A stretch of 64,000 nucleotides of DNA from Amorphophallus konjac (taxonomy: Eukaryota > Streptophyta > Magnoliopsida > Alismatales > Araceae). This document shows, in pieces, positions 1 through 11,903 of the stretch (the stretch's first letter is position 1; every line of letters begins with the position of its first letter). Position numbers and translations under genes: made by a program. The DNA is taken from NCBI GenBank assembly GCA_022559845.1, contig CM040126.1, forward strand, positions 229,530,641-229,594,640. The letters are read 5' to 3'. A model generated the notes under the pieces. The model ran no database searches, was not told where the DNA came from, and saw nothing but the letters and a program-made list of their open reading frames with translations.

Positions 1-950
1 CTTCATTTTCTCGGCCACTAGGTCGGTAATAGAAAGGGAGGGACCGACCCTATCCCGATATTTCTGTAGGAATTTTCGTTGCACTACGTCGAAGTTCTCA
101 GCCTCACTCGGCTCTAGGGAATATAACCATTCTAAGGTGGGGCCATCCAATGATCTCCTGAAGAGATATGCAGGGATCTTTGATCGTTCTGGCAAAACGA
201 GGACTCATACATAAAGTCCTTTAGATGAATGAAGGGGTTGCCTATGCCAGTGTACCGTCGATACGTTGGCATTTCAGAAGGAGGGAGACGGAATACAGGA
301 AGGATTGGTAAAGAAATCTCAGGCGCGGATTTGACATCCACAACCTTTTTGAAATCTCGAAATTGTTCGTCCATCTTGTTCAGCCTATGAAGGAGAGATT
401 GAGTGACCTCATCGTAAGGAGCAGGTTGTGGTGGCCACTGAGGTCTTGCGGAAGCCTGAGAAGGGAATTCCGGATGAGTGGGACGTTGTGGCAAGTCAGT
501 AAACGGAACTGACTGAAATGTTGTATGAAGAATTGGTGGAACTTGAGACTGGGGAGGTAATTGGAAAGAGGGAGGTTGCAGACTTATCTGCGCGAGAGGG
601 AGGGAGGAAGGGATTGCCTGTGCATGCTCTTGAGTAGAGGGAACAACTGGTGTTGGGTTTTGAGAAGTAGAAGCAATAGATTTCTCTTTTAGGATGGCCT
701 GAAAGGCTCGAACCTACTCGGGATTGAGCTGTGTGTTCGCGAGGACACCTAGTAGGGAAGAAATATCTTGCGGCGGGGATGTTACCCCAATGGTGGTTCG
801 CACCTCATATGATGGTTCACGTGAGGAACCTGCGTCCTCAGCAGGGGCATGTGTCCCCTGGTGACCCATGGTCGGATTCTGACCATTCCCGGACATTTCT
901 TGATCTTTTTCGGAACATGAGATTCTACCAGAACGCAATAACATACACAC
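1..950 (-). pseudogene. Ty3/gypsy gag remnant (outer element T0)
   Basis: This is the 5' part of a Ty3/gypsy Gag, the capsid-like protein that packages element RNA in cytoplasmic particles. The reading frame starts at 950 (ATG) and goes through a Pro/Gln-rich N-terminal region. An in-frame TAG lies at 714-716. The frame continues with LNKMDEQFRDFKKV and GIGNPFIHLKDFMYES, typical of plant gypsy Gag just before the capsid homology domain. Near 160 the frame shifts; the other frame then reads DGPTLEWLYSLEPSEAE and runs off the window edge at 1. The W...L core matches the Retrotrans_gag family. The rest of gag and any pol lie outside the window. The stop and the frameshift make it non-functional. 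The family call is firm; assignment to a Tat-like lineage is an inference from the PBS-like site at 2224. Confidence 0.8.
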
Positions 951-1499
951 TCAAACCAATAGCAAAGATTAACAAACAAGTTGATGCTTTACGCCTTTTT
1001 TTTCTTTTCTTTTTGTTTTCTTTGTTTTCTTTTTTTTTCTAATTTAATGTTCACACCACAGGAGGGACCTTAGTTGCAATATTGATTTCCGCCGTGTGAT
1101 CTAAGGACACTCGACTCACCACGAATGGGTTGACTATCTCCAGGGAACTACAGTGGTACAACCAGCCCAGTGAACGAAGAGGGAATCCTTCGATGTCGGG
1201 GACTTACGGAGGTCACGATGAAGAAGATCCTAGTCCGTCGAGAGGAATTCCCGACGGAGAGTCCTTCCTTCACCAAGAAAGGGTGATCCTAAAAAAAATG
1301 GAACAAATGAAAAAAAATAAAAGGGAGATGATATGCAATGCAATGCTGTATTTAACAGGAGATATATAAACAAACAACAAATATATACAATAAAAGAAAT
1401 TAAACAAACATCACAACACTCCTTTTCTGTAATGATACGAATCTCTTCAGACTTCAAGGGGACTCTGGAGTAATGTACGTAGTGCACGAGGGGTGAAAT
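951..1499 (-). other. 5' leader of outer element T0
   Basis: No gene. The stretch holds a T-rich run at about 995-1040 and then the conserved block at 1154-1261 that recurs in other gypsy leaders of this window. It lies between the gag start and the tandem array, where the untranslated leader of T0 would be. Confidence 0.55.
1154..1261 (-). promoter_or_regulatory. Conserved gypsy leader block, copy A
   Basis: On the plus strand it begins TGGTACAACCAGC, has GGGAATCC in the middle, then CTTACGGAGGTC and TCCTAGTCC. The same order of blocks occurs at 19563, 37414, 39258 and 59034. Here it sits about 200 bp upstream of the T0 gag start. Function is unknown; conservation across families suggests a cis-acting RNA or DNA element. 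Confidence 0.6.
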
Positions 1500-2190
1500 T
1501 GGAATGCCAAAAGTGATAGCGGGAACACGAATATAGCGCACGCGGGCGCAATCAGGAGGGGCACACGTGGGTACCGAGTGAAGGGCACACGTGGGTGCCG
1601 ATGGCAAGAGTGTTACTGGGAGCACGAATGTAGCGCACGCGGGCGCAATCAGGAGGTGCACACGGGGGTGCCGAGTGAAGGGCACACGTGGGTGCCGATG
1701 GCAAGAGTGCTACTGAGAGCACGAATATAGCGCACGCGGGCGCAATCAGGAGGGGCACACGGGGGTGCCGAGTGAAGGGCACACGTGGGTGCCAATGGCA
1801 AGAGTGCTACTAAGAGCGCGAATATAGCGCACGCGGGTGCAATCAGGAGGGGCACATGGGGGTGCCAAGTGAAGGGGAACATGTGGGTGCCGATGGCAAG
1901 AGTGCTACTGGGAGCACGAATGTAGCGCACGTGGGCGCAATCAGGAGGGGCACACGGGGGTGCCGAGTGAAGGGCACACATGGGTGTCGATGGCAAGAGT
2001 GCTACTGGGAGCACGAATGTAGCGCACGCGGACGCAATTAGGAGGGGCACACGGGGGTGCCGTGTGAAGGGCACACGTGGGTGCCGATGGCAAGAGTGCT
2101 ACTTAGAGCGCGAATATAGCGCACGCGGGCGCAATCAGGAGGGGCACACGGGGGTGCCAAGTGAAGGGGCACACGTGGGTGCCGATGATA
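1500..2190. repeat. 97-bp tandem repeat array (about 7 units)
   Basis: The anchor ATCAGGAGG (one unit reads ATTAGGAGG) recurs at about 1551, 1648, 1745, 1842, 1940, 2037 and 2134, a period of 97 bp with one 98-bp step. Units are GC-rich and contain GGCAC...GTGCC inverted repeats around ACGGGG or ACGTGG. Overlapping open frames through the array are repeat artefacts. The array ends about 35 bp before a PBS-like site, so it belongs to the 5' untranslated leader of T0. Confidence 0.9.
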
Positions 2191-2223
2191 TTTGGGTAAC
2201 CAGAGAAAGCAATAGAGGTCCCA

Positions 2224-2235
2224 CCGTGATCGCCA
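2224..2235 (-). other. PBS-like site of T0
   Basis: The minus strand reads TGGCGATCACGG, a plausible primer-binding site complementary to a tRNA 3' end that finishes in CGCCA. The same core occurs at 15551 and 61256, each time next to a repeat array on one side and a possible LTR on the other. The tRNA is not identified. The LTR of T0 would start at TG 2241. Confidence 0.5.
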
Positions 2236-2240
2236 ATAGA

Positions 2241-2691
2241 TGTAGACGGCGGAGATCGTCCAACCTCGGGGAGGTAAGAGAGGATAGTGATGAAATGATA
2301 GAGAAAAGTGAGAAGTAGACGGTTGAGATCGTCTAACCTCGAATGCAGGAAAATCTGAACATACCCCAATTTCTGGTACAGGGGGGAGATAGGGACCAGA
2401 AGGTCCTCTCGCACAAACTAACTCCCTCTTCAACAGGCGTAACCCGTTGCTTTGGGAGTAGCTTTAGAGATACCGAATATTAGGGTATGACGTAAGGTGA
2501 CTTTGGGTAACACGCGAAATGTAAAGTGTTGATGCGAACAATGGTGATGATGAAGGGAGCAGCGCAAGAATGAGGAGTGAGGGGTACTAACTTAGCAGCA
2601 AAAGTTGGAGAAGGTCTGACGGGAGTCATTTCCACGGATTCAGGAGTGAGTGATACAAAAAATAAAGATACACCACATTATAACAAATTAT
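2241..2691 (-). mobile_element. Possible LTR segment of outer element T0
   Basis: This noncoding stretch begins TGTAGACGGCGG, 5 bp beyond the PBS-like site, as expected for the internal edge of a 5' LTR. It is cut at 2691 by insertion of R1. The other end and the sister LTR were not found, so the call rests on position only. Confidence 0.35.
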
Positions 2692-5165
2692 TGTTAAGGT
2701 GCTAGGCCCGGATACAGAGGGGGGGTGAATGTATCCCTCTATGAATAATGGCCAAATAAAAACTTGGATGCTAGAGAAAGACACAGAATAGAACCAATTC
2801 GATTCAACTCAAATACAAACACTTGGAGCGCGCCTATTCAAGCATCTAGCGGAAGCAAAGCAAACAATCAGATCACTGCACAAGAGATTTTTAGGTGGTT
2901 CGGTCCTCCAGACCTACATCCACCCCTCACTCCCAACCGGAGTGAGGCTTCACTAGCAAATGCTAGAACAAAGCAGACTCAGTCTGCAAACAGTTGCTGC
3001 CACACAGCTTGACCAGGGGAACAACCTCCCCTCTTCCTCCCAACCGGAGGGACACCCAAGTGACTCCCAGCCACTTGGAAACTAGAGGTCGCAGACCTCT
3101 CTTCCTCCAGACCAGGAGGGACCCGACCTCAGTTCAGAGGATCGGAAGTACAAAGGTAATCAGAAAACAAAGGAAAACAATAAACGAAAATAACACAGCA
3201 ATCAGAAGGCTGTAAAGATGAAAACACAGATGTGGCTCTCAACAGAGCTGACTGGCCTGGATCTGATCCACGGTCCAGTAGGAACTAGTCTTCAGATGAA
3301 GCTTCTTCTTCCTCTTCTCTTCTCTCTCACTTTCTTATTCTCTTAACCCTCACGAGCTCTCTAACTCTCTCTTACTCTTCTTCTCTTTCTGCTTTCTTCT
3401 CTTTCTTTTCTTCTTCTTTTGCAGGCTCTCTCTCTATCTCTTCTCTTCTCTAGATCGAATCCTCTCTGCTGCACTCAGACTGGATGTACAGACTTTGCTC
3501 CTTTTCTTTTGATCTTCGATCCACCTTCATCTGTGGACGAAGGCTTCAATATATAGCAGCAGCAGGTGGATAAGGTGCAGAATGCGTGTGCCTCCCACAC
3601 TTGATCCAGAACCTTCTTGCCACATGCCTTTATAGCATTGGTTCCTTTAGCATTGGATCACATGCAGCCCAGTCACTGGGAATATTCTTCCTCGGACCAC
3701 CTTCTTCTTTTTATTTTTCTTCTTCTCCTGCAAAGAAATTTAAACCATTAAAACTCAGGGCCATACAAACTAAAACAGCATGTGGTATGTGATAGCAATA
3801 CGAGATGCACTATACTGAGAACGACACGAGATACACAAGATTATTACAGTACGAAATAAAGAGAGAATGACACGAGGTCAGATGAAAAACAGCACGAGGT
3901 AAAGGGAGAACGACACGAGATACACAGTAATAAAGCTAACACTACAAAGGAAACGACACGAAGTCAGGTGAGAACAGCACGAGGTGAGAAAGGAAATAAC
4001 ACGGAGTAAAATGGTAGTAAAACACGCGATCAGTGAAAACCTGGACTGAGATAGAAAGAAGCAACACGAAGACATAAAAGCAACACTAAGACACAAACAC
4101 AGAAATAACATGAAGACTCAAACACAGAAATAACACGAAGACATAAAACACAAAAGATAACACAAAGACATGAAACACAACTCGAATACAAGATTGCTCG
4201 AACTAACGAACGACTCGAAGACGAGGACGACACGAAAACAACACGGACTGAAACCAACTCGAAGATGAACACAGAAACCGACACGAAGTGTGTTCACAAA
4301 GCAAGAAAAGACACGGGGTCTAGGAAAGACAACACGAGGACAGAAGACAGGACCGGCTACAACGACACGTGATAAAATAATGACAGCAGGAAAACGACTC
4401 GAGTAACAACAGTAAATGACACGAAAACACAAGAGCAAAAATAAAAAGAATGACTCGAGATGAGCAACTGAATACTGAAGAAACGACACGAGATGGCACA
4501 GAAAGCAACACGAGGTGCTGCAATGTTCTGCACGCAACGACACAAAAACAAGCCCTGAAAATAATGTTTAGACTTCACGCTGTACATACTTTGAGGAGTC
4601 TGAACCAATGTGCAGACTTTAAAGGCTGTGAATAGCAAGGCATGTTGTACAGACTTGAAACCTATGAAGATGGAGTGAATAGACTTGAAAGTCTGAATGC
4701 GATGTGCATACTTGCTGAGTTGACGCTGCAGCCCAATGAGTTAACGCTGCAACGTAGACACTTTTCGTTCAACTGAAGGTGTATATACTTGAAGTTTCAA
4801 GGCCACAATGTATAGACTTCAAAAGAAGCAGTCCGATGTACAGTCTTCAAATTTAACAGTGGATGAATAGACTTCAGGTGTGAAGACATTGTGAATGCAA
4901 ATGCAATGATCAGACTTCATTGTATAGACTTGGAGAACCTGAAACAATATGCAAACTTGGGACGCCTGAAGACCAATGTATAACATGACTGAACATAATC
5001 AATTATGCAATGCTATATTAGAACTAATGAAGAACAGCATTATGATCAGAAAGTGAATACTAGCGATTTGACTCACACAAGATGACTCACAGTGAATAGC
5101 TCACTACAAAGGCCAAACATCAAAACCACCATTAAAACCATCATCAAAATCACAGGGGCACAACA
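2692..5165 (-). repeat. R1 3' LTR
   Basis: It starts TGTTAAGGTGCTAGG and ends GGGGCACAACA on the plus strand; in element sense it begins TGTTGTGCCCC. In sense order U3 contains an array of CAAGTCTRTACA motifs (about 4985-4560), then a dense array of CTCGTGTCGTT-like motifs (about 4560-3780), then a TATA box. Open frames inside it are rich in Ser, Phe and Val because of the repeats and are not genes. Confidence 0.93.
3548..3556 (-). promoter_or_regulatory. TATA box in R1 3' LTR
   Basis: The minus strand reads CTATATATT, followed downstream by a CT/GA-rich leader. The same site is at 12760-12768 in the sister LTR, and a matching one is at 43984 and 53317 in R4. Confidence 0.6.
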
Positions 5166-5514
5166 ATCTCCCCCTTTTTGATGATGGCAACACTACACAG
5201 TGAGTCATCTGATGACTCAAACTATTCTCCCCCTTTGACTTCATCAAAAAGAAAATAGTTTGAGAAATTAAAGCAACCAGCATGCTATAATTGAAAACCA
5301 ATCTCCCCCTTTGATATAGCCAAGATGAATCATGGGAGGATAAGAATGCATATGCACGTGGAGATTTCAAAATGCAAGATCACAATTCTTCCCCTTTGGC
5401 AACATCAAAAAGAAAGAAACAAAAGGAGGCAGAAATGCAAATGATATGAGATGTAATTAACAAATCCAAGAGTGAGAGATCCTCCAAATTGGCAAAAAAT
5501 ACAGAACACTATTT
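5166..5514 (-). other. Multiple polypurine tracts of R1
   Basis: CTCCCCCTTT-type tracts occur at about 5167, 5226, 5302 and 5388, each followed by TGAT or TTGGC. In element sense these are AAAGGGGGAG tracts, the plus-strand primer sites. One abuts the LTR end. Several such copies upstream of the 3' LTR are a known Sirevirus feature. Confidence 0.8.
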
Positions 5515-8054
5515 TTAAGGAGAAAAGAATCTGGCATGTCTGTTGGAATGGCCACGCTGCCTGTCTTGTGGTGGTCTACCCCTAGGAGCAACAGAGGAGA
5601 ATTCTTGAGTTGGACTTCTGATGGAGGAAGCCTGACCAGGAGCTGAACCCAAAGCAGAGTGAAGATCCTTCAAGTCATTGGACAATTCAGCTAGCCAATA
5701 CACAACAGAGCTTCTGACATGTGCCACTTCTGAAATGATGTCTTCCTGGCGAATATTAACAGATTCATATCTGTCAGTCAGAGTTCTCACTTCTGTTAAG
5801 AAAGCGATCAATCTGTCATAGATCTTCTGGACATCTGGACCTAGGGCACTAGATGACCCCTTCAAAACTTCTAAGGATGTCCTGATCTCAAAACAATGAT
5901 CTATAATGCTGGCAGATGACTTAACAGAAGAAATATGAGCATCTTGTAATTCACGAAGGGCTGTTGCTATCTTCGAACATACCACCTGCAGGATTTCCAT
6001 CGAGGACCTGGTGGCATCATCTGAAGCTTTCTTGTTTAGAAGGAACTTTTTCCATTCAATCAAGAGAGAAATTTTAAGCTTCAGTAGCCTGGAATGAACT
6101 TGATTAATATTTAAAGTGACATACTTGAGCAGATCATCCATTTTCTTATCCTGTCTCTGCATCTGCTGAGTCAAATTTATAAGGAGTTCTTCAATGTTGG
6201 GCGCCCGAGCAGATAGAAGTCGAGGTTGACCTAGAGGAGTACCATAAGATTCACAGCCTGGTGCAGTTCCCTCATCTGCTTCTCCTTGTACTGGCGTTTG
6301 GCTGTCTTCTGCTGGAACATGATCTTCATCTTCAGCTTGGATTTCTTTATCAAGAATTACATTTTCAGGAGCCTCTTCTTCACTTGATGATTCTGCTTCT
6401 TGTTCTAGGTCAGTAACTTTCTTCTGAACCTCATCCACTCTTTCTTCCATGAGATCATCATCTGCAGAGATTTCAACAGGTGCCTGTTCTATAATTTCAG
6501 CTGAAACCACGATGTCAGCCTCTTCCAAACTTTTCTCCACAGTTTCTCTTAGAATTAAATTAACAAACTCAACCAGGTCTTGCCCATTACTTTCTTGCTC
6601 TTAAGCAGGCTGTTCCATGGGCAACCTTATTTCTTCTGATGTCTTCCCAAAGCAATCAAACAAACCATCAATGTTTGTATCTAGTTCAGGCTGAATGCTG
6701 TTTTCAGACATCCTAACTTCTTCAGATGCAATCTCAACAAGCCTCTGAAAAGATAGAGATGCTTCAGTGGGTGCAGCAGACATAGCAGACTGTGGTAGTT
6801 CAGATGGTGTTTCCTGTAGAGCAACCTCAGAAGCTGATGCTAAAACTGTTTGGGCAGAATCTTGAGGGTGTTCCAGGAGCTCCCCCTGAGCTTGTGATTT
6901 CTTGACTTTCTGGGCCTTAACGTGCCCCATGAGAGAAGAGCCGTCCAAGCCCAAAAATACTGAAACAAAATTCATGTTAAATATGTTTCGAGTCCTCACT
7001 TCAGACATGACCTCTCCCTCCAGGGAAATCTTTGAATACTCGAAAATATCTGTCAGATGGGCGGCGTAGGGCAGGTGTCTTTTGGACCCAATACACCCCT
7101 TCATGACATTAAAAATAATTTCAGGCAAACAGATCTTTACGTGCTGAATCAGACAGAACAATAGAGAGTGTCTGTGATTCTTCTTCTAGCTCCAGTCTGT
7201 GGGGTGATTATAGAAGCAATGATGTTCTGAAGAAGCTTGTGAAGAGGGGGAAATGACGAGGTTTGGTAAGCTTTCAGCTTCAATTGCCCCTTGTCATGAA
7301 TGTTACTGGGTTTACCAGTAATGACCGAAAAAGCTTCGTGCAGACTATATCTAAACCCTCTCTCTGCTTCCCCTTTTTCTGGAATACCGAGAGCTTTGTG
7401 GAGAGAGTCACACGTTACTGCAATCTCAACCACTTTAACAGACGAGATCAGAGCAACCTTATCTCGGCTCAAAGACAAATTATTAAAAAATTCCATTACC
7501 AGGCTAGGGTAATAGACACGGTGATTTTCTAGGAATTTCTTCCATTCCTGGAACTCAAAAATCTCCAAAAGTTTTGGAAACTTCAAAACCAGGGTTTCAT
7601 CTCCGAAATCTATTATCCTTGGAGGAATAATTTTCCCACTCTCTAAAAACACGGTAGACTGAGAAGGCCTAGTACCTTGTGTAGAAGAAATATCCACCGC
7701 TATTTCTGGTTCAACACATCTTTGCTGCTTGGACAAAGGCTCCTCAACTGTTTCTTTTCCCTTCCTCTTCCTTTCAACAGAAGCGACGGATTCTAGCTGA
7801 TCCATTTGCCGTAACTCCCAGAGTATCAACCCTTTCTTGCTGGTTACTACTGGAGATGAGGCTAGGACCAAGAACGGAAGTGAACTCTGCGGGGCCGATG
7901 AGATTTTCGTGAAGAATAATGAGCGGGAGAGAAGGGTTTGAAGAAGCATACAAGACTTATCGACACGAGGAGACACAGGAAGCGGCAAGGGCACGCGAGG
8001 GTTTATGGATGTAACCTTGAGGAACAAGAAGGGTTTTGGGGCGTCACTTTTCAC
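5515..8054 (-). pseudogene. R1 accessory ORF (possible plant transposon protein domain), broken
   Basis: One ancestral reading frame of roughly 800 residues is split by a frameshift near 7150-7165 and an in-frame TAA at 6601-6603. The likely start is the internal Met before DQLESVASVERKRKGKE, a basic stretch that could be a nuclear localisation signal. The middle part, with YYPSLVMEFFNNLSLSR, CDSLHKALGIPEKGEA and LHKLLQNIIASIITP, resembles the putative plant transposon protein domain seen in many plant retroelements (family Transposase_32, from memory and not searched). The C-terminal third is acidic, then predicted helical and coiled-coil. I see no signal peptide or membrane segment, so it does not look like an envelope protein although it occupies the env-like position before the 3' LTR. 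R4 has no counterpart. Function unknown. Confidence 0.6.
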
Positions 8055-9648
8055 TCTTATCGTACTTTTCAGAAAATGCCCAAACTACCCTTATTCAATA
8101 TGTAACACAGCCATTTCCCGTTAAAGTTCGCTCTTCAATATATGGAATTATTATATTCTTCCGAATACCTTGGTCAGTTACCTCAAGACATTAAATCAAC
8201 ACGATCACAAAACTAGCTGTTAAAGGTACTTAGCCTACAGAAGGTCACGATTAAGATACACCTTATGTTTGTCAGGCCAGAAAATAACAAAAAGATAGTC
8301 AAGCAGGGTTCATTACTTCATTTAAAGGACAAGAGAGGGCATACAGAGTCAACCAATTTGTTGAGCACTAGGTAGAATTGTCCCTTTTTACACAAGGAGA
8401 CATGTTTATAAGACACCATAATCCCTGGTTACTCAGGACAGGCTACCTTTATACCAATGAAAACCAATGAATTTTTTGTTGACTTTTCTTTCCCCTTCCT
8501 TTTTTTTTCCAACTTTTCCATAAGAAACAGAGATAGCTAATTGTATCATGACAGAAACTCTAGACTTCATTGATCTAGAATATCTATTTCTCCACAATTG
8601 CCATTGCTCTGCCACAAGGTATGGCGTATTCCCTGGTAGCACCTCTCATGATCTTGGACAAAAGACAGAGCCCTTACATAACACATTTTTTTATCTCATA
8701 GCCCTCTTCACATAAGTTTCAGTTAAAACGAAATCCTCAGCAAGGTTTTTCCATTTAACAGAAAGTTTTACAATATGTTGACCAACAATAGAGAGAATAA
8801 CTTAGAAGGATTAAAGTACAGGATATAACCCCCATACATTAAAGTTCTTTATTAACAGGGGTAACTTGTTACAATAAATTTTGGGTGGTTTAAGGCATTC
8901 ATGATCAAATCTGATAAGAGTAACAAGGCAAAAAGAAGGAATTTTTCTTCAAGACTATTCCTGAACCAAAAGGGATATTAAAAGGATAAGTAGGAGACAA
9001 CCAGAATGGATAGAGATGAGATGAGATGAGAAGCACTCCTTACAACAAAGCAGCAAGTGAGAGACTACTCTAGAGAGTGAAGACCAAAAGAACTCACAAA
9101 TGAAATCTTCCTGAGGAACTACAATCTCGTAACCAGAGAATGCTCTTGGGCAATAAGCTGCAACCTCATGAGATGACTGAACTCAGCACCAATTAACCAC
9201 ATAGGCAGACAAAGATTCTTCAGATACCAGATGACCTGACATGCTCCTTTTCAGCCCACGCGAGGACATCTCACACACACAACTCTTGGAAATATTAATT
9301 ATTTATTGAGTAACATGCATGCTATCAGCTGAAGTGCAATACGTTGAAGCAAACTTATGGTTTTTCAAATAAATGGAATGTAATGCAATGAGCATGCAGT
9401 GAACACGAATCAGTAAGTTGACCCAATACTTGTATGCCTCCCCCTGACTATGAGCATGATCATGGAATTCTCAGTTGCATACTGACTATATCACAGAACC
9501 AAATTTAAGTCACAATACACCAAAAATTAAAGCAGGTATTGGGAACTGACCTGAATATTAAAATCCTTGGGTTTTTTCCTTTCGAGTGCCTTGGTTTATT
9601 TCCCCTCTTTATTCTTCAGCTTCCAAGGCACACTTGCAACAAATCAAA
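8055..9648 (-). other. Noncoding spacer of R1 where pol would be
   Basis: No credible gene; only short frames occur. It holds a polypurine-like CCTCCCCCTGAC at about 9438 and stretches resembling the post-pol region of R4, for example around 8390-8440 compared with 46190-46350. It looks like the 3' untranslated part of a Sirevirus joined directly to the end of gag, so all of pol is missing between about 9648 and this region. Confidence 0.6.
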
Positions 9649-11835
9649 TTATTTTGGTCCTGTAGGGACCCAGGCAAACTTGGGTCCTGCTTCAATTCTA
9701 GCAAATTTTTTGGAAACCAACAACTTACCTTTGGACATGGTATGTCCAAACCGACCACCATGGCGCTCACAACCTGATTTCAAATTCTGTTCATACAGAC
9801 TATGATAAGGATGAAATATGTGTGCATTGACAAGAAAATTTTTGTTATTGACATGAAAATTTTCTTTTTCATATCTAGCCTGCCAACAGTCATCAGCTCT
9901 GTGGCCTGATTTTCGGCAGTTGATACATGCTGAGAGATTCTCTTTAAAGACAGCCACATTGAGAGCAGGAAGTTTTCCAGATCTAGAATTGAATCTACTC
10001 CCCTGAGCATGCCAACACTTTTTAAGAGTATGGCCGTGTTTCCCACAGTAGTAACACTGAATTTTCTTACCTCCTGGTCTATCCCAACATGGGGCAAAAG
10101 TGTGGCCTAGCTTGCCACAACAAGAACACTGAATTTTCTTTTTCTGACGAGAGAAGTCCCTTTCATGAAAGTTCCTTGTATGTCTTTCACTAGCCAACCA
10201 GTCATCTTTATCTTTTATCCTACACTCATGCATCACATGTCCAAGTCGGTGACAGTAGTGACATTGAACTTTCCGTTTAGAGGCATGAGTGTGTGTGTTT
10301 GTATTGTGATCCACATACATAGATGAGCCCTTTTTATTCATTTTCTGTCTCTTATCCTATTCTTGTGTTTTCTTAGCCTTATAGTGAGGTGGGGATGAGG
10401 TAGAAGGCATTTCCTGTTTAGAAGATTTAACACGAACATTTTTCAGCTTGGATCCATCACCCTTTTTTAACTTTTCAGCTTGTTTTTGGTTTTTCTGAAC
10501 GGTGGATTGTTTATCTTCTGAGGTGGTGGCTACATTAGACACTTTGATAAATGATGTCATTAGTTTATTTTTGAAGGTATTTCTGTTGACATTGTTGTAG
10601 CCTAACCCTTCCTTTTGAGTATTGACCTTAACACCTAACAGCCTGTCCAGATTTTATTGTCCTTCCACAAATTTTGATAGGGATTTATTCAAATCTTCAA
10701 TTTCATTTTCCAGAGAAACGATGTGTATTTCATAACTGGCAATCTCTTGTTCATTGCAATTTACACATTCACTTAGCACTTTGTTTGTAATTTTGTAATC
10801 CTCAACTTCTTGATCCAGATTTCTTACTCTTTCAGATTCTTCAATGTAAACAGATTTTCCTTTTTCTAAAGCTAGAAGTCTCTCAGACATAGTGAAGTTC
10901 AGCATCCTTAACTTCTCATTTTCTTCCTTAAGTTTATCATTCTGAACTAATTCATTTATCAAAATCTGATCATCAGAGTCAGTTTCAGATTTTCTTCCAT
11001 CCTTAAGAGCTTTCAAGTCTTTTTGCAGTTTCTCAATGTTTTTCTGTAATTGAAAATTGACAGACTTAATGGCTTCAGATTTTTCAGCAAGTAATTTATT
11101 TTCAATCCTGATCTTCTCTAAACTTTCCTTGCTTTCAGCTGAGGATTTTCTCAGGGAGTCAATCTCACTCACATGATTCTTATTACCATTGCTTAGCACT
11201 TCATTTTGTTTTTTCAAAACTTGTAGATCAGACACACAGGCATCATGAGAATTCTTCAATTCAGCACATTTTTTACAGTCAGACTTTGAATTATCTAGCC
11301 ACTTATTCCTTTTCAATTTTTTATATCGTTTTTGCAATTTTTCATATGACTCAGATAAATCGCTATAAGTATTTTCCCAATCTTCTATAGAAAGGTTCTC
11401 TAAGGGGTTTACCTCTTCTTCATTCTCCTCCACCTCTTGGATGGTACTGTGGTCACTTCTGCTAACCATCATGCATGTGCTTTCATTTCTCCTGTGAGCT
11501 AGCTTCAGCTGGTCCATAATATCCTTGGCGGATCTGCAATCATTGAAACAAGAATGCAAGGCTCTATCAGTCGCTGTTAACATTCGGTTTAAAGCCTTTT
11601 GATTCTCTTGGAACATCTGATTCTCACTGTCTGTCCACTTGGACCTTTTCTTGGGCAGTTCATACGGACCTTGTGAAATCAACTTCCACAAGTCCTTATC
11701 AGCTTGTTTAACAAACATGCGAAAAACCCTGAACCAAATGTCAAAATCAGATCCCTTAAAAATCGGTGGATTAACCATTGCCATCAGTTCAAACGAACAG
11801 ATATCAAACACTAACTCACAAGCAGAACAATACAC
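9649..11835 (-). pseudogene. R1 gag-like ORF with CKKC motif, coiled coil and four zinc knuckles
   Basis: Three consecutive open stretches (to 10654, 10357 and 9649) share one frame, separated only by TAA 10654-10656 and TAG 10357-10359. The start is 11835 or the internal Met at 11784. The N-terminus (SDFDIWFRVFRMF, KLISQGPYELPKK, AKDIMDQLK) matches the beginning of copia Gag. After CMMVSRSDHST it passes straight to LSIEDWENTYSDL and a long coiled coil with CKKCAEL, so most of the usual capsid domain is absent. The C-terminal part carries four CCHC knuckles (CHYCHRLGHVMHEC, CSCCGKLGHTFAPC, CYYCGKHGHTLKKC, CINCRKSGHRADDC) and ends in WVPTGPK, the motif that ends Sirevirus Gag. The role is probably RNA packaging with Pol supplied in trans. 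R3 and 63052-63742 show the same architecture. Confidence 0.82.
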
Positions 11836-11889
11836 ACAGGAAACACGTAGAGGATCCTCTGAGAATCGTTGGATTCTGAACCAGAGACC

Positions 11890-11901
11890 GCTCTGATACC
11901 A
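11890..11901 (-). other. R1 primer-binding site
   Basis: The minus strand reads TGGTATCAGAGC, a perfect complement of the plant initiator tRNA-Met 3' end, 2 nt from the LTR edge at 11904. Confidence 0.93.
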
Positions 11902-11903
11902 AC

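Noticed and set aside
1500..2190. CRISPR-like array
   Set aside because: Whole 97-bp units are repeated without unique spacers, and the DNA is plant nuclear DNA.
3878..4543. Hydrophobic Ser/Phe/Val/Cys-rich frames that look like membrane proteins
   Set aside because: They are reverse-strand translations of the CACGA motif array in the LTR and occur equally in R4 arrays.
5515..8054. Envelope protein call for the R1 accessory ORF
   Set aside because: No signal peptide, membrane segment or glycoprotein features. The position alone is not enough.
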